From: Polaribacter sp.
GTDB taxonomy: Bacteria; Bacteroidota; Bacteroidia; Flavobacteriales; Flavobacteriaceae
NCBI GenBank assembly: GCA_029238315.1
Contig: JAQWGI010000033.1
Location: forward strand, 96,192 to 160,191
Reading direction: 5' to 3'
DNA length: 64,000 nucleotides
Each line of letters begins with the position of its first letter. Position 1 is the first letter of the stretch. The notes beneath the pieces are model-generated. The model did no database searches. It was not told where the DNA came from and saw only the letters and a program-made list of their open reading frames with translations. Made by a program: the position numbers and the translations under genes. Positions 26,644 through 34,357 of this stretch are shown piece after piece.

Positions 26644-27774
26644 ATGAATTACAGTTATTGGGAAATAAAAGAATGGTTTACAAACATTGATTTTACAATT
26701 GTAGGAAGCGGAATTGTAGGTTTAAGTTGTGCTTTAGAATTAAAAAGAAAATACCCTAAAGCAACTGTTTTAATTCTTGAAAAAGGAATGTTGCCGCAAG
26801 GGGCAAGTTCTAAAAACGCAGGTTTTGCATGCTTTGGTAGTATTTCTGAAATTATAGACGACTTAAGTTCACATACAGAACAAGAAGTATTTAACTTGGT
26901 AAAAAAACGTTGGGAAGGTCTGCAACTGCTACGTAAAAACTTAGGTGATAAAAACATCGATTTTCAACAAAATAAAGGTTTTGAGTTGTTTAATAACGCT
27001 GTTTCTTACAAGGAGTGTTTATCTAAAAAAAAAGAAATCAATTCGCTTTTAAAACCAATTTTTAAAGACGCTGTTTTTTCAACATCGGCAAACATTTTTG
27101 GTTTTAACAAAATTGAACCAAATTATATTGTAAATAATTTTGAAGGGCAAATAGATACTGGAAAAATGATTTCTAAATTACTTTTAAAGGTTCAAAAAGC
27201 TGGAGTAAAGATTTTAAATAATAGCACGCTAGAACATTTTGAAGATACCAATAGTGGTGTTTTTCTTAAAACTAATAACACAGAGTTTACTACCAAAAAC
27301 CTTTTAATTGCTACAAATGGTTTTGCAAAACAATTTATAAAAGAAGATGTAAAGCCAGCAAGAGCACAGGTGCTAATTACAAAACCGATTAAAAACCTAC
27401 AAATTAAAGGAACCTTTCATTTAGATAAAGGCTATTATTATTTTAGAAATATTGATGATAGAATCTTATTTGGTGGCGGTAGAAATTTAGATTTTAAAAC
27501 AGAGGCAACTACAGATTTTGGACAAACAGAAATCATTCAAAACTCTTTAAAATCTATTTTAAAAGAAACAATTTTACCCAATACACCTTTTGAAATTGAA
27601 CATTCTTGGAGTGGAATTATGGGTGTTGGAGATCAGAAAAAAGCAATTGTAAATCAACTTTCTACTCGTGTTTTTTATGGTGTTCGTTTGGGTGGAATGG
27701 GTGTTGCAATTGGGAGTTTGATAGGTAAAGAATTGGCAGAATTAATAGATGATAAAAAAAAGAACAATATTTGA
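26644..27774 (+). CDS. FAD-dependent oxidoreductase (DAO family)
   Basis: A 376-residue flavoprotein with an N-terminal Rossmann motif IVGSGIVGLSCALELKRKYP (residue about 19), LPQGASSKNAGFACFG for flavin contact, and a C-terminal segment HSWSGIMGVGDQKKAIVNQL then GVRLGGMGVAIGSLIGKELA. This is the D-amino-acid-oxidase fold (glycine or amine oxidase relatives). Substrate unknown. Its end overlaps the next flavoprotein gene by 26 nt, so the two are translationally coupled. It may belong to the polyketide cluster or just precede it. Confidence 0.85.
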   Translation: MNYSYWEIKEWFTNIDFTIVGSGIVGLSCALELKRKYPKATVLILEKGMLPQGASSKNAGFACFGSISEIIDDLSSHTEQEVFNLVKKRWEGLQLLRKNLGDKNIDFQQNKGFELFNNAVSYKECLSKKKEINSLLKPIFKDAVFSTSANIFGFNKIEPNYIVNNFEGQIDTGKMISKLLLKVQKAGVKILNNSTLEHFEDTNSGVFLKTNNTEFTTKNLLIATNGFAKQFIKEDVKPARAQVLITKPIKNLQIKGTFHLDKGYYYFRNIDDRILFGGGRNLDFKTEATTDFGQTEIIQNSLKSILKETILPNTPFEIEHSWSGIMGVGDQKKAIVNQLSTRVFYGVRLGGMGVAIGSLIGKELAELIDDKKKNNI

Positions 27775-28885
27775 TGTCGTAATTATTGGTGGTGGTTTGG
27801 CAGGACTCTGCAACGCTATTCATTTATCAAAATTTGATAAAAAAGTGCTGTTAATAGAGAAAAACAGCTACCCAAAACACAAGGTGTGCGGCGAGTATAT
27901 TTCTAATGAAGCGCTACCTTATTTAGAGTATTTAGACGTAAACCCATTTAATTTTGGTGCCGTAAAAATTGATGAGTTTCAACTATCAACTACAAAAAAT
28001 AAAATCATTTCAGCAAAATTACCTTTGGGCGGTTTTGGCATTTCTCGTTATCAATTAGATTTTATTTTATCAGAAAAAGCTAAAGAAAACAGCGTTAGTA
28101 TATTGCAAGATTCCATTTTAGATGTACAATTTACAAATGACATTTTTACAATTGAAAGCAAAGAAAACGGTGTTTTCAAGTCAAAAGTTTGCATAGGTGC
28201 TTTTGGCAAACGCAGTGTATTAGATGTAAAAATGAATCGTGATTTTATTCAGAAAAAATCACCTTATCTGGGTGTAAAAATTCATGTAAAAGGAAACTTT
28301 AAAGAAAATCAAGTTGCGCTTCACAATTTTAAAGGTGGATATTGTGGCGTTTCTAAAGTAGAAAACAACACAATTAATTTATGTTACATAACAGACTTCT
28401 CGTCTTTCAAAAAGTATAAAAATATTGACGATTTTCAAGAGAATGTTCTTTTTAAAAATCACTTTCTTAAAGAAATTTTTAAAAACGCTAAACCAGTTTT
28501 TGAAACTCCGTTAACAATCAGTCAAATTTCTTTTGAACCAAAAAAACCAGTAGAAAATCATCTAATTATGTGTGGTGATGCAGCAGGAATGATTCATCCT
28601 TTGTGTGGAAACGGAATGAGTATGGCAATTCAATCTGCACAAATGGCTTCTAAATTGATTCTAAATTATTTGAATGCTAAAAATGTTACAAGAAAAACTC
28701 TAGAAAATGAATATATTAGACAATGGAATAAAAGGTTTCGTTTTCGTTTAAAAGTAGGTCATTTTATTGCTTTTTTGTTCAGAAAAGATAAAATTGCTTC
28801 TATTTTACTTGAAGTTTTAAAGAAACTACCTTTTCTATTACCGATAATTATAAAATTTACACACGGAAAAACCATGAAAATATAA
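27749..28885 (+). CDS. FAD-dependent monooxygenase / geranylgeranyl-reductase-like flavoprotein
   Basis: A 378-residue flavoprotein with FDVVIIGGGLAGLCNAIHLSKF at the start, EKNSYPKHKVCGEYISNEALP (the C-G-E-Y motif of the UbiH/geranylgeranyl reductase and halogenase branch), and the second FAD motif LIMCGDAAGMIHPLCGNGMSMAIQSA near residue 270. It overlaps its upstream neighbour by 26 nt and the downstream methyltransferase by one base. In type III PKS clusters such as srsABC of Streptomyces griseus a flavoprotein hydroxylates the resorcinol ring; I infer an analogous role here. Confidence 0.85.
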   Translation: MIKKRTIFDVVIIGGGLAGLCNAIHLSKFDKKVLLIEKNSYPKHKVCGEYISNEALPYLEYLDVNPFNFGAVKIDEFQLSTTKNKIISAKLPLGGFGISRYQLDFILSEKAKENSVSILQDSILDVQFTNDIFTIESKENGVFKSKVCIGAFGKRSVLDVKMNRDFIQKKSPYLGVKIHVKGNFKENQVALHNFKGGYCGVSKVENNTINLCYITDFSSFKKYKNIDDFQENVLFKNHFLKEIFKNAKPVFETPLTISQISFEPKKPVENHLIMCGDAAGMIHPLCGNGMSMAIQSAQMASKLILNYLNAKNVTRKTLENEYIRQWNKRFRFRLKVGHFIAFLFRKDKIASILLEVLKKLPFLLPIIIKFTHGKTMKI

Positions 28886-29595
28886 TGCCCTTTTTAGTAG
28901 ACACTTCCAAGAGATCTGATAAAGAAGAATTGATGGACGATTTTTCTATTGGCGGCGATTATTTGCGTGATGTTTTAGACAAATTAGAAAACATCAATCG
29001 TTGGTTGGGTGGAAATATAGTAACAGTAAATTCTTTAAAAAAAGTATTAAAAAATCACCCCAAAGAACAAGAACTTGTAATTGCAGATATTGGTTGCGGT
29101 CATGGAGATATTTTACGCGATGTTGCTAAATTTGGAAGAAAGCACGGGTATAAATTTAAATTAATTGGTATCGATGCAAATTCAACAGCCATTGAATACG
29201 CAAATGAACTCTCTAAAAATTACCAGGAATTGTCTTTTGTAGTCGAAGATATTTTTTCTAATGATTTTAAAGACCGACAATTCGATATCGTTTTAGCGAC
29301 TTTGTTTTTTCATCATTTTAAACAAAAACCATTAGTTTCTTTTTTAAACGATACTTTAAAACATACAAAAAAAGCAATTATTGTAAACGATTTACACAGG
29401 CATAGATTGGCTTATTATTTATTTAAATTACTATCGGTTTTTATAAGCAATAAAATGATAATTCATGATGGGTTAATTTCTGTATTAAGAGGTTTTAAAC
29501 GAAAAGATTTAACAGTTATATCACAAAAAATAAATGTATCGCCTCAGGTTTCATGGAAATGGGCTTTTCGCTGGCGATGGATTATAGAAAGTTAG
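28885..29595 (+). CDS. SAM-dependent class I methyltransferase
   Basis: A 236-residue methyltransferase. The SAM-binding motif I is IADIGCGHGDIL near residue 65. Acidic motif II is IGIDANSTAIEYA near 92, and DIVLATLFFHHF near 135 is the motif-IV equivalent. The C-terminus has basic and aromatic residues (VSWKWAFRWRW). It overlaps the flavoprotein stop by one base and precedes the type III PKS by 31 nt, so it is likely to methylate the polyketide, on oxygen or carbon. Confidence 0.88.
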   Translation: MPFLVDTSKRSDKEELMDDFSIGGDYLRDVLDKLENINRWLGGNIVTVNSLKKVLKNHPKEQELVIADIGCGHGDILRDVAKFGRKHGYKFKLIGIDANSTAIEYANELSKNYQELSFVVEDIFSNDFKDRQFDIVLATLFFHHFKQKPLVSFLNDTLKHTKKAIIVNDLHRHRLAYYLFKLLSVFISNKMIIHDGLISVLRGFKRKDLTVISQKINVSPQVSWKWAFRWRWIIES

Positions 29596-29626
29596 AAGCT
29601 TGTTTTGTAAATAGATAAATATTAAT

Positions 29627-30679
29627 ATGAGTGTAAAAATAACAGCTGTTGCAAAGCAACTTCCAAAATACTATAGAGAAACAAAAGATATCATCCCTTT
29701 TGTAAAGGTTTGGATGCAAGGACAAGAAGAGCGTTTTCAAAGAAAAGTAATAAAACTTTTTGAAGGTGCTGGAGTAGACAAAAGATATTCTATTATGGAT
29801 CCTGAAGAGGTGTTTACCGCAACTACTTTTGAAGAAAAAAATAATATCTATACCAGGGAAGTTATACAGTTGGCAGAGAAATCGCTTCAGAAATCTTTAG
29901 AAAAGGCAAATTTAAGCCCTACAGATATCGATTTTATCATTACAGTTAGTTGTACCGGAATTATGATTCCCTCTGTAGATGCTTATTTAATTAATTCTTT
30001 AGGAATGAAACAAGATGTTGTGCGTTTGCCTGTTACAGAAATGGGTTGTGCTGCTGGTGTATCAGGAATAATTTATGCGAAGAATTTCTTAAAAGCAAAT
30101 CCAAATAAAAGAGCGGCAGTAGTTGCTGTAGAAGCTCCAACCGCAACATTTCAACTAGAAGATTTTTCGATGACAAACATTGTTAGTGCTGCTATTTTTG
30201 GAGATGGCGCGTCTTCAGTAATTTTGTCTTCTAATGAAAATGATCAAGGGCCAAAAATTATAGATGAAGCAATGTATCACTTTTATGGTGCTACAAAAAT
30301 GATGGGTTTTAACCTAGTGAATTCTGGTTTACAAATGATTTTAGATAAAGAAGTTCCACAAAAAATTGCAGATCATTTCCCTGAGATTATTCACCCTTTT
30401 TTAGAACAAAATGCTTTAAAAATTTCTGATGTAGATCATTTAATTTTTCATCCAGGAGGAAAAAAAATAGTACAGACCGTAGAAGATTTATTTGGCGTTT
30501 TAGGAAAAAATATCAATGATACAAAAGAAGTTTTACGCTTGTACGGCAATATGTCTAGTGCAACCGTTTTATACGTTTTGGAACGTTTTATGGACAGAAA
30601 CCCTGCGAAAGGAGAAAGAGGTTTGATGTTAAGTTTTGGGCCAGGGTTTTCTGCACAACGTATTTTGTTAGAATGGTAA
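29627..30679 (+). CDS. Type III polyketide synthase (chalcone/alkylresorcinol synthase-like)
   Basis: A 350-residue thiolase-fold enzyme. The Cys-His-Asn triad is readable: nucleophile in TEMGCAAGVSG near residue 145, His in HLIFHPGGKK near 280, and Asn in LYGNMSSATVLYVLER near 307. The C-terminal GPGFSAQRILLEW is the G-F-G-P-G-like closing motif. Such enzymes extend an acyl starter with malonyl-CoA and cyclise it to a resorcinol or alpha-pyrone. The neighbouring ACP, ketosynthase and dehydratase suggest an acyl starter made in situ. The gene is followed 9 nt later by a palindrome that starts the RAYT insertion. Confidence 0.93.
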   Translation: MSVKITAVAKQLPKYYRETKDIIPFVKVWMQGQEERFQRKVIKLFEGAGVDKRYSIMDPEEVFTATTFEEKNNIYTREVIQLAEKSLQKSLEKANLSPTDIDFIITVSCTGIMIPSVDAYLINSLGMKQDVVRLPVTEMGCAAGVSGIIYAKNFLKANPNKRAAVVAVEAPTATFQLEDFSMTNIVSAAIFGDGASSVILSSNENDQGPKIIDEAMYHFYGATKMMGFNLVNSGLQMILDKEVPQKIADHFPEIIHPFLEQNALKISDVDHLIFHPGGKKIVQTVEDLFGVLGKNINDTKEVLRLYGNMSSATVLYVLERFMDRNPAKGERGLMLSFGPGFSAQRILLEW

Positions 30680-30687
30680 CTAATTTT

Positions 30688-30720
30688 AGACCTCACAGGT
30701 TTTTAAAACCTGTGAGGTCT
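30688..30720. repeat. 33-bp REP palindrome, left copy
   Basis: Arms AGACCTCACAGGTTTT / AAAACCTGTGAGGTCT around a single T: a perfect 16-bp stem. It could also terminate the type III PKS transcript. Confidence 0.9.
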
Positions 30721-30739
30721 ATTTAAAGAATAGATTAAT

Positions 30740-31303
30740 ATGAAATACGAGGTTTTAGTAGAAGATTCTTTTTATCATATTTATAATTGTGGAAACAATA
30801 AAGAAAATATTTTTATTGAAGTACAAAATTATTCATATTTCCTAAAATTAGTAAAAAAGCACCTTGCTAAAACTTCTGACATGATAGCATATTGTTTATT
30901 AAAAAATCATTTTCATTTTTTAATAAAAACAAAAGAGAATATAGCCTCTAGAGATATTTCTCAATCATTTTCAAACTTATTTAATGCATATTCAAAAAGT
31001 ATTAATAAAAAATATGGAAGAAGTGGAAGTTTATTTAAAGATCGATTTTCGAGAATAAAATTAGAAAATGAAAACTATTTAAAAAACTTAATTCTTTATA
31101 TTCATTTAAACCCAACTCACCACCAATTTGTTGACGATTTTAGAACTTATAAATATTCGTCTTATAATTCAATCTTATCAAATAAACCTTCAGATTTATT
31201 AAGAGAAGACGTAATAAACCTTTTTGAAGACAAACAAAATTTTATTGATTCTCACAGAATTAAAGAAGTAAACATTACACAAACAATAACTCTAGAACAA
31301 TAA
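30740..31303 (+). CDS. REP-associated tyrosine transposase (RAYT, IS200-like Y1 family)
   Basis: A 187-residue Y1-type single-strand transposase. The N-terminal FYHIYNCGNNKENIF is typical of the TnpA_REP family. The metal-binding HUH-type motif is LLKNHFHFLIK near residue 52, and the candidate catalytic Tyr is in NLILYIHLNPTHHQFV near residue 115. GRSGSLFKDRFSRIKLENENYL precedes it, as in the family. RAYTs are domesticated relatives of IS200/IS605 transposases that propagate REP palindromes; here such palindromes flank the gene directly. Confidence 0.92.
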   Translation: MKYEVLVEDSFYHIYNCGNNKENIFIEVQNYSYFLKLVKKHLAKTSDMIAYCLLKNHFHFLIKTKENIASRDISQSFSNLFNAYSKSINKKYGRSGSLFKDRFSRIKLENENYLKNLILYIHLNPTHHQFVDDFRTYKYSSYNSILSNKPSDLLREDVINLFEDKQNFIDSHRIKEVNITQTITLEQ

Positions 31304-31311
31304 GAAAACTA

Positions 31312-31344
31312 AGACCTCACAGGTTTTTAAAACCTGTGAGGTCT
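31312..31344. repeat. 33-bp REP palindrome, right copy
   Basis: Identical to 30688-30720 over all 33 bases and in the same orientation, which is self-complementary apart from the loop base. It ends 14 nt before the dehydratase ATG. Confidence 0.9.
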
Positions 31345-31358
31345 GTTAAAATGAAAAA

Positions 31359-31796
31359 ATGAATCAAACAGAAATCATAAATAAATTACCTTATTCAACC
31401 CCTTTTTTGTTTGTTGACGAACTAACAGATATTTCAGAAAATGGCGTTTCAGGGAATTATACGTTTAAACTAACCGAGTTTTTCTTCAAAGGCCATTTTA
31501 AGGAAAACCCAATAACACCAGGAGTGATTTTAACAGAAACAATGGCTCAAATAGGTGTGGTTTGCTTAGGTGTTTTTTTATTGAAAGATAAAATATTTTC
31601 TAAAAAAACACCCCCTCAAATTGCACTAACATCAAACAATATTGATTTTTTTTTACCTGTTTTACCTGGTGAAAAAGTAACCGTAATTTCAGAAAAAGAT
31701 TTTTTTAGATTTAACAAATTAAAATGTACCGTTAAAATGATAAATTCTAAAAATGAGCTTGTTTGTAGAGGTACAATTTCTGGAATCATTAGATAA
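31359..31796 (+). CDS. FabZ-like 3-hydroxyacyl-ACP dehydratase
   Basis: A 145-residue hotdog-fold protein. The active-site helix region GHFKENPITPGVILTETMAQIG has the conserved His (GHF) and the acidic residue (ETMAQ) of FabZ/FabA dehydratases. The N-terminal LPYSTPFLFVDELTDIS is also family-like. It is expected to dehydrate beta-hydroxyacyl-ACP. Its position before a ketosynthase and ACP marks it as a pathway-specific paralogue rather than the housekeeping FabZ. Confidence 0.87.
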   Translation: MNQTEIINKLPYSTPFLFVDELTDISENGVSGNYTFKLTEFFFKGHFKENPITPGVILTETMAQIGVVCLGVFLLKDKIFSKKTPPQIALTSNNIDFFLPVLPGEKVTVISEKDFFRFNKLKCTVKMINSKNELVCRGTISGIIR

Positions 31797-31803
31797 AATA
31801 AGA

Positions 31804-33093
31804 ATGAAAAATAGAGTCGTAATTACAGGTTTAGGAGTTGTAGCACCAAACGGAGTTGGCATACAAGAATTTACAAATGCTATAAAATCTGGTACATCTG
31901 GAATTACGTTTCATCAGCAGTTAAAAGACAAAGGTTTCTCTTGTTGTATTGGCGGAATTCCAGAAGTATCCGAAGAAAAAATAAATGAATACTTAACACC
32001 ATTACAATTGCGTGGTTTTAATAGCACGAGTATTTTATATGGCTGCATGGCAGGTATTGATGCCTGGAAAGATGCAGGTTTTAGTGTAAATGAAAATTCA
32101 ACACTAGACTACGATTCGGGGTTAATTTTTGGAGTAGGAACTTCAGGAATCGAAAAATTTAGAGAAGCAATTTATAAAATAGATGCTCAAAACGTAAGAC
32201 GTTTAGGTAGTACATCTGTAGTGCAAACAATGGCAAGTGGTATTTCTGCATATTTAGGCGGAATTTTAGGTTTCGGAAACCAAGTAACTACAAACTCATC
32301 TGCTTGCACCACAGGAACCGAGGCCATCTTAATGGGTTTTGAGAGAATAAAAAACGGAAAAGCAAAAAGAATGTTAGTAGGTGGCGCTAGCGATAGTAGT
32401 TTGTATACTTGGGGTGGTTTTGATGCAATGCGAGTGATGACTTATAAACATAATGAAACACCAGAAAAAGGCTCAAGACCCATGAGTTTATCTGCTTCTG
32501 GTTTTGTTCCCGGAAGTGGCGCAGGTGCTCTGGTATTAGAGTCTTTAGAAAGTGCACTAGAGCGTAAAGCAACTATTTATGCAGAAGTTTTAGGAGGAAA
32601 CATAAACTCTGGCGGACAAAGAAATGGCGGTACTTTAACCGCGCCTAATGCAGAAGCTGTTCAGAGATGTATTACAGACGCAGTATTTGATGCTGGTGTT
32701 ACTACAGACGCTATTGATGTAATTAATGGGCATTTAACAGCAACTTCTAAAGACGCTTTAGAAATCGAAAACTGGGTGAAAGCATTGCAAAGAAAAGGAA
32801 ATAATTTCCCGTTTATCAACTCGTTAAAGTCTCACATAGGCCATTGTTTGGCTGCTTCTGGAGCTATAGAATCTGTAGCTTCTGTACTACAAATTAAAGA
32901 ACAGTTTGTGTTTCCAAATATCAATTGTGAAGATGTGCATCCAGAAATTTTAGGATTCATTTCTTTGGATAAAATCCCTACACAACTCATAGAAAAAGAG
33001 GTGGCTATTTTAGCAAAAGCAAGTTTTGGCTTTGGAGATGTAAATGCATGTGTTATCTTTAAAAAATATTCAGACAAACACAAAACGCAATGA
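31804..33093 (+). CDS. Beta-ketoacyl-ACP synthase (FabF-like ketosynthase)
   Basis: About 429 residues from the ATG at 31804 (MKNRVVITGLGVVAPNGVG); the longer open frame overlaps the dehydratase. The catalytic triad is Cys in TTNSSACTTGTEAI near residue 165, His in VINGHLTATSKDALE near 310, and His in SLKSHIGHCLAASGAIE near 345. It condenses malonyl-ACP with an acyl primer. The first His context (NGHLTAT) deviates from the usual AHGTST, suggesting a specialised subfamily. The stop overlaps the ACP start by 4 nt (ATGA). Confidence 0.92.
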   Translation: MKNRVVITGLGVVAPNGVGIQEFTNAIKSGTSGITFHQQLKDKGFSCCIGGIPEVSEEKINEYLTPLQLRGFNSTSILYGCMAGIDAWKDAGFSVNENSTLDYDSGLIFGVGTSGIEKFREAIYKIDAQNVRRLGSTSVVQTMASGISAYLGGILGFGNQVTTNSSACTTGTEAILMGFERIKNGKAKRMLVGGASDSSLYTWGGFDAMRVMTYKHNETPEKGSRPMSLSASGFVPGSGAGALVLESLESALERKATIYAEVLGGNINSGGQRNGGTLTAPNAEAVQRCITDAVFDAGVTTDAIDVINGHLTATSKDALEIENWVKALQRKGNNFPFINSLKSHIGHCLAASGAIESVASVLQIKEQFVFPNINCEDVHPEILGFISLDKIPTQLIEKEVAILAKASFGFGDVNACVIFKKYSDKHKTQ

Positions 33094-33341
33094 CAAAACA
33101 AGAAATTATACAAAAACTAACAAGCATTGTTAAACCTTATATTCAAAATGAAGAAGGTTTTAAAAATATTTCTGAGAATACAGATTTTATCAATGATCTA
33201 GAGATAAATTCTGCAAATTTGGTGGATATTATTTTAGATGTTGAAGATGAATTTAAAATACACATAGACAATGATTCTATGGAAAAAATGATGTCTATAA
33301 AAGAAACAGTCGCAATTATTCAAGCCAAAATAAATGCCTAA
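33090..33341 (+). CDS. Acyl carrier protein
   Basis: An 83-residue four-helix ACP. The phosphopantetheine Ser lies in LEINSANLVDIILDVEDEF near residue 37, where INS replaces the classical DSL. The acidic helix II that follows is standard. It overlaps the ketosynthase by 4 nt and the phosphopantetheinyl transferase by 8 nt, so all three are translationally coupled. It is distinct from the housekeeping AcpP, whose sequence normally has DSLD. Confidence 0.9.
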   Translation: MTKQEIIQKLTSIVKPYIQNEEGFKNISENTDFINDLEINSANLVDIILDVEDEFKIHIDNDSMEKMMSIKETVAIIQAKINA

Positions 33342-33906
33342 AATCGGGAATGATATTGTTGATTTAAATCTTGCAAAAACCCAAAGTAATTGGGAAAGAA
33401 CTGGTTTTTTAGAGAAACAGTTTACAATAAAAGAGCAGCAAGAAATTTGCAATTCAGAAAACCCTTTTTTAAAGGTGTGGCAATTTTGGAGCATGAAAGA
33501 AGCTGCATACAAATGCTACACACAAAAAGAAGAAAAGCGTTTCTTTGCACCACAAAAATTTGAATGTACTTTAAAAGAGAACCATTGTGGAAATGTAATT
33601 TTTGAAAATTATAAGTTTTATACAAAGACAACAATTACCTCATTTTATATACATACAATTGCTGAAATTATTTTTATTAAAAATGCTAATAAAATTAGAA
33701 GGTTCTCTGGAATTGGATCTCCAAATTTAATTGATAATAACATCAAATTAAAAATAGCCAAAAAGACAGGAGTTTCTTTTTTAGAAATAGAAAAAAAGAA
33801 AACCAAAATTGGTGCGCCACTTTTTAATCATCAAGAAAAAGTATTAACAAAATCGTGCTCAATTTCACATCATGGAAATTATGGCGCTTATGCATTTGTT
33901 CTGTAG
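33334..33906 (+). CDS. 4'-phosphopantetheinyl transferase
   Basis: A 190-residue transferase that would load the adjacent ACP with its prosthetic arm from CoA. The N-terminal MPKIGNDIVDLNLAKTQ contains the Mg-binding G-x-D. The second motif FWSMKEAAYKCY near residue 50 is the conserved W-x-x-KE-A-x-x-K. The C-terminal SISHHGNYGAYAFVL is also family-like. AcpS-type length is exceeded and the product is closer to a single-chain Sfp-like arrangement. Residues 55-140 carry an insertion rich in aromatic residues. Confidence 0.85.
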   Translation: MPKIGNDIVDLNLAKTQSNWERTGFLEKQFTIKEQQEICNSENPFLKVWQFWSMKEAAYKCYTQKEEKRFFAPQKFECTLKENHCGNVIFENYKFYTKTTITSFYIHTIAEIIFIKNANKIRRFSGIGSPNLIDNNIKLKIAKKTGVSFLEIEKKKTKIGAPLFNHQEKVLTKSCSISHHGNYGAYAFVL

Positions 33907-33907
33907 T

Positions 33908-34357
33908 ATGAAGTTGAAAGAAGCACTTTACAATCAATGCAAAAAATTTGCTAACAAACGCTTGCAAACTATTGAAGAGATAATTTCTTCTAATCAAAAA
34001 GCCTTGCAGTCAGAAACAAAAAGTTCTGCTGGTGATAAACACGAAACCGGACGCGCTATGTTGCAATTAGAAATTGAAAAAGCCGGTCATCAATTGCAGT
34101 CTATTTCTAAAATGAACGAAACGCTTTCAAAAATAAATTTAGAAAGCACCTCAAAGATTGCTCATATAGGAAGCATTATCAAAACAGAAACTTCAAATTA
34201 TTTTTTATCAATATCTGCAGGAGAAATAATGATAGCTAACGAAAAATATTTTGCAATTTCTGCTTCATCACCAATTGGAAGGTTGTTGCTTGGTAAAAAA
34301 GAAAACGAAGAGTTTTCATTTAACGGAAAGCGCTTTAAGATTAAAAAGATAATGTAA
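33908..34357 (+). CDS. GreA/GreB-like C-terminal domain protein (often mislabelled 3-oxoacyl-ACP synthase)
   Basis: A 149-residue protein from the ATG at 33908. The N-terminal half is helical (KEALYNQCKKFANKRLQTIEE...SSAGDKHETGRAM), like a Gre-factor coiled coil. The C-terminal half (about 85-149: GEIMIANEKYFAISASSPIGRLLLGKKENEEFSFNGKRFKIKKI) fits the GreA/GreB FKBP-like domain. There is no Cys-His-His triad, so it is not a ketosynthase. It follows the phosphopantetheinyl transferase by 1 nt, which explains the common label by proximity. A role in transcription is an inference. Its 3' end overlaps the convergent ABC gene by 17 nt. Confidence 0.75.
   Translation: MKLKEALYNQCKKFANKRLQTIEEIISSNQKALQSETKSSAGDKHETGRAMLQLEIEKAGHQLQSISKMNETLSKINLESTSKIAHIGSIIKTETSNYFLSISAGEIMIANEKYFAISASSPIGRLLLGKKENEEFSFNGKRFKIKKIM

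Larger units (their letters stand above)
30688..31344 (+). mobile_element. RAYT mobile unit: transposase gene between two identical 33-bp palindromes
   Basis: The block from the first base of palindrome 1 to the last base of palindrome 2 consists of the RAYT gene with 19 nt before and 8 nt after it. It splits the polyketide operon between the type III PKS and the dehydratase. The two palindromes are identical over 33 nt, which implies recent origin or active conservation. No other copy of the palindrome was noticed in this window. Confidence 0.75.
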
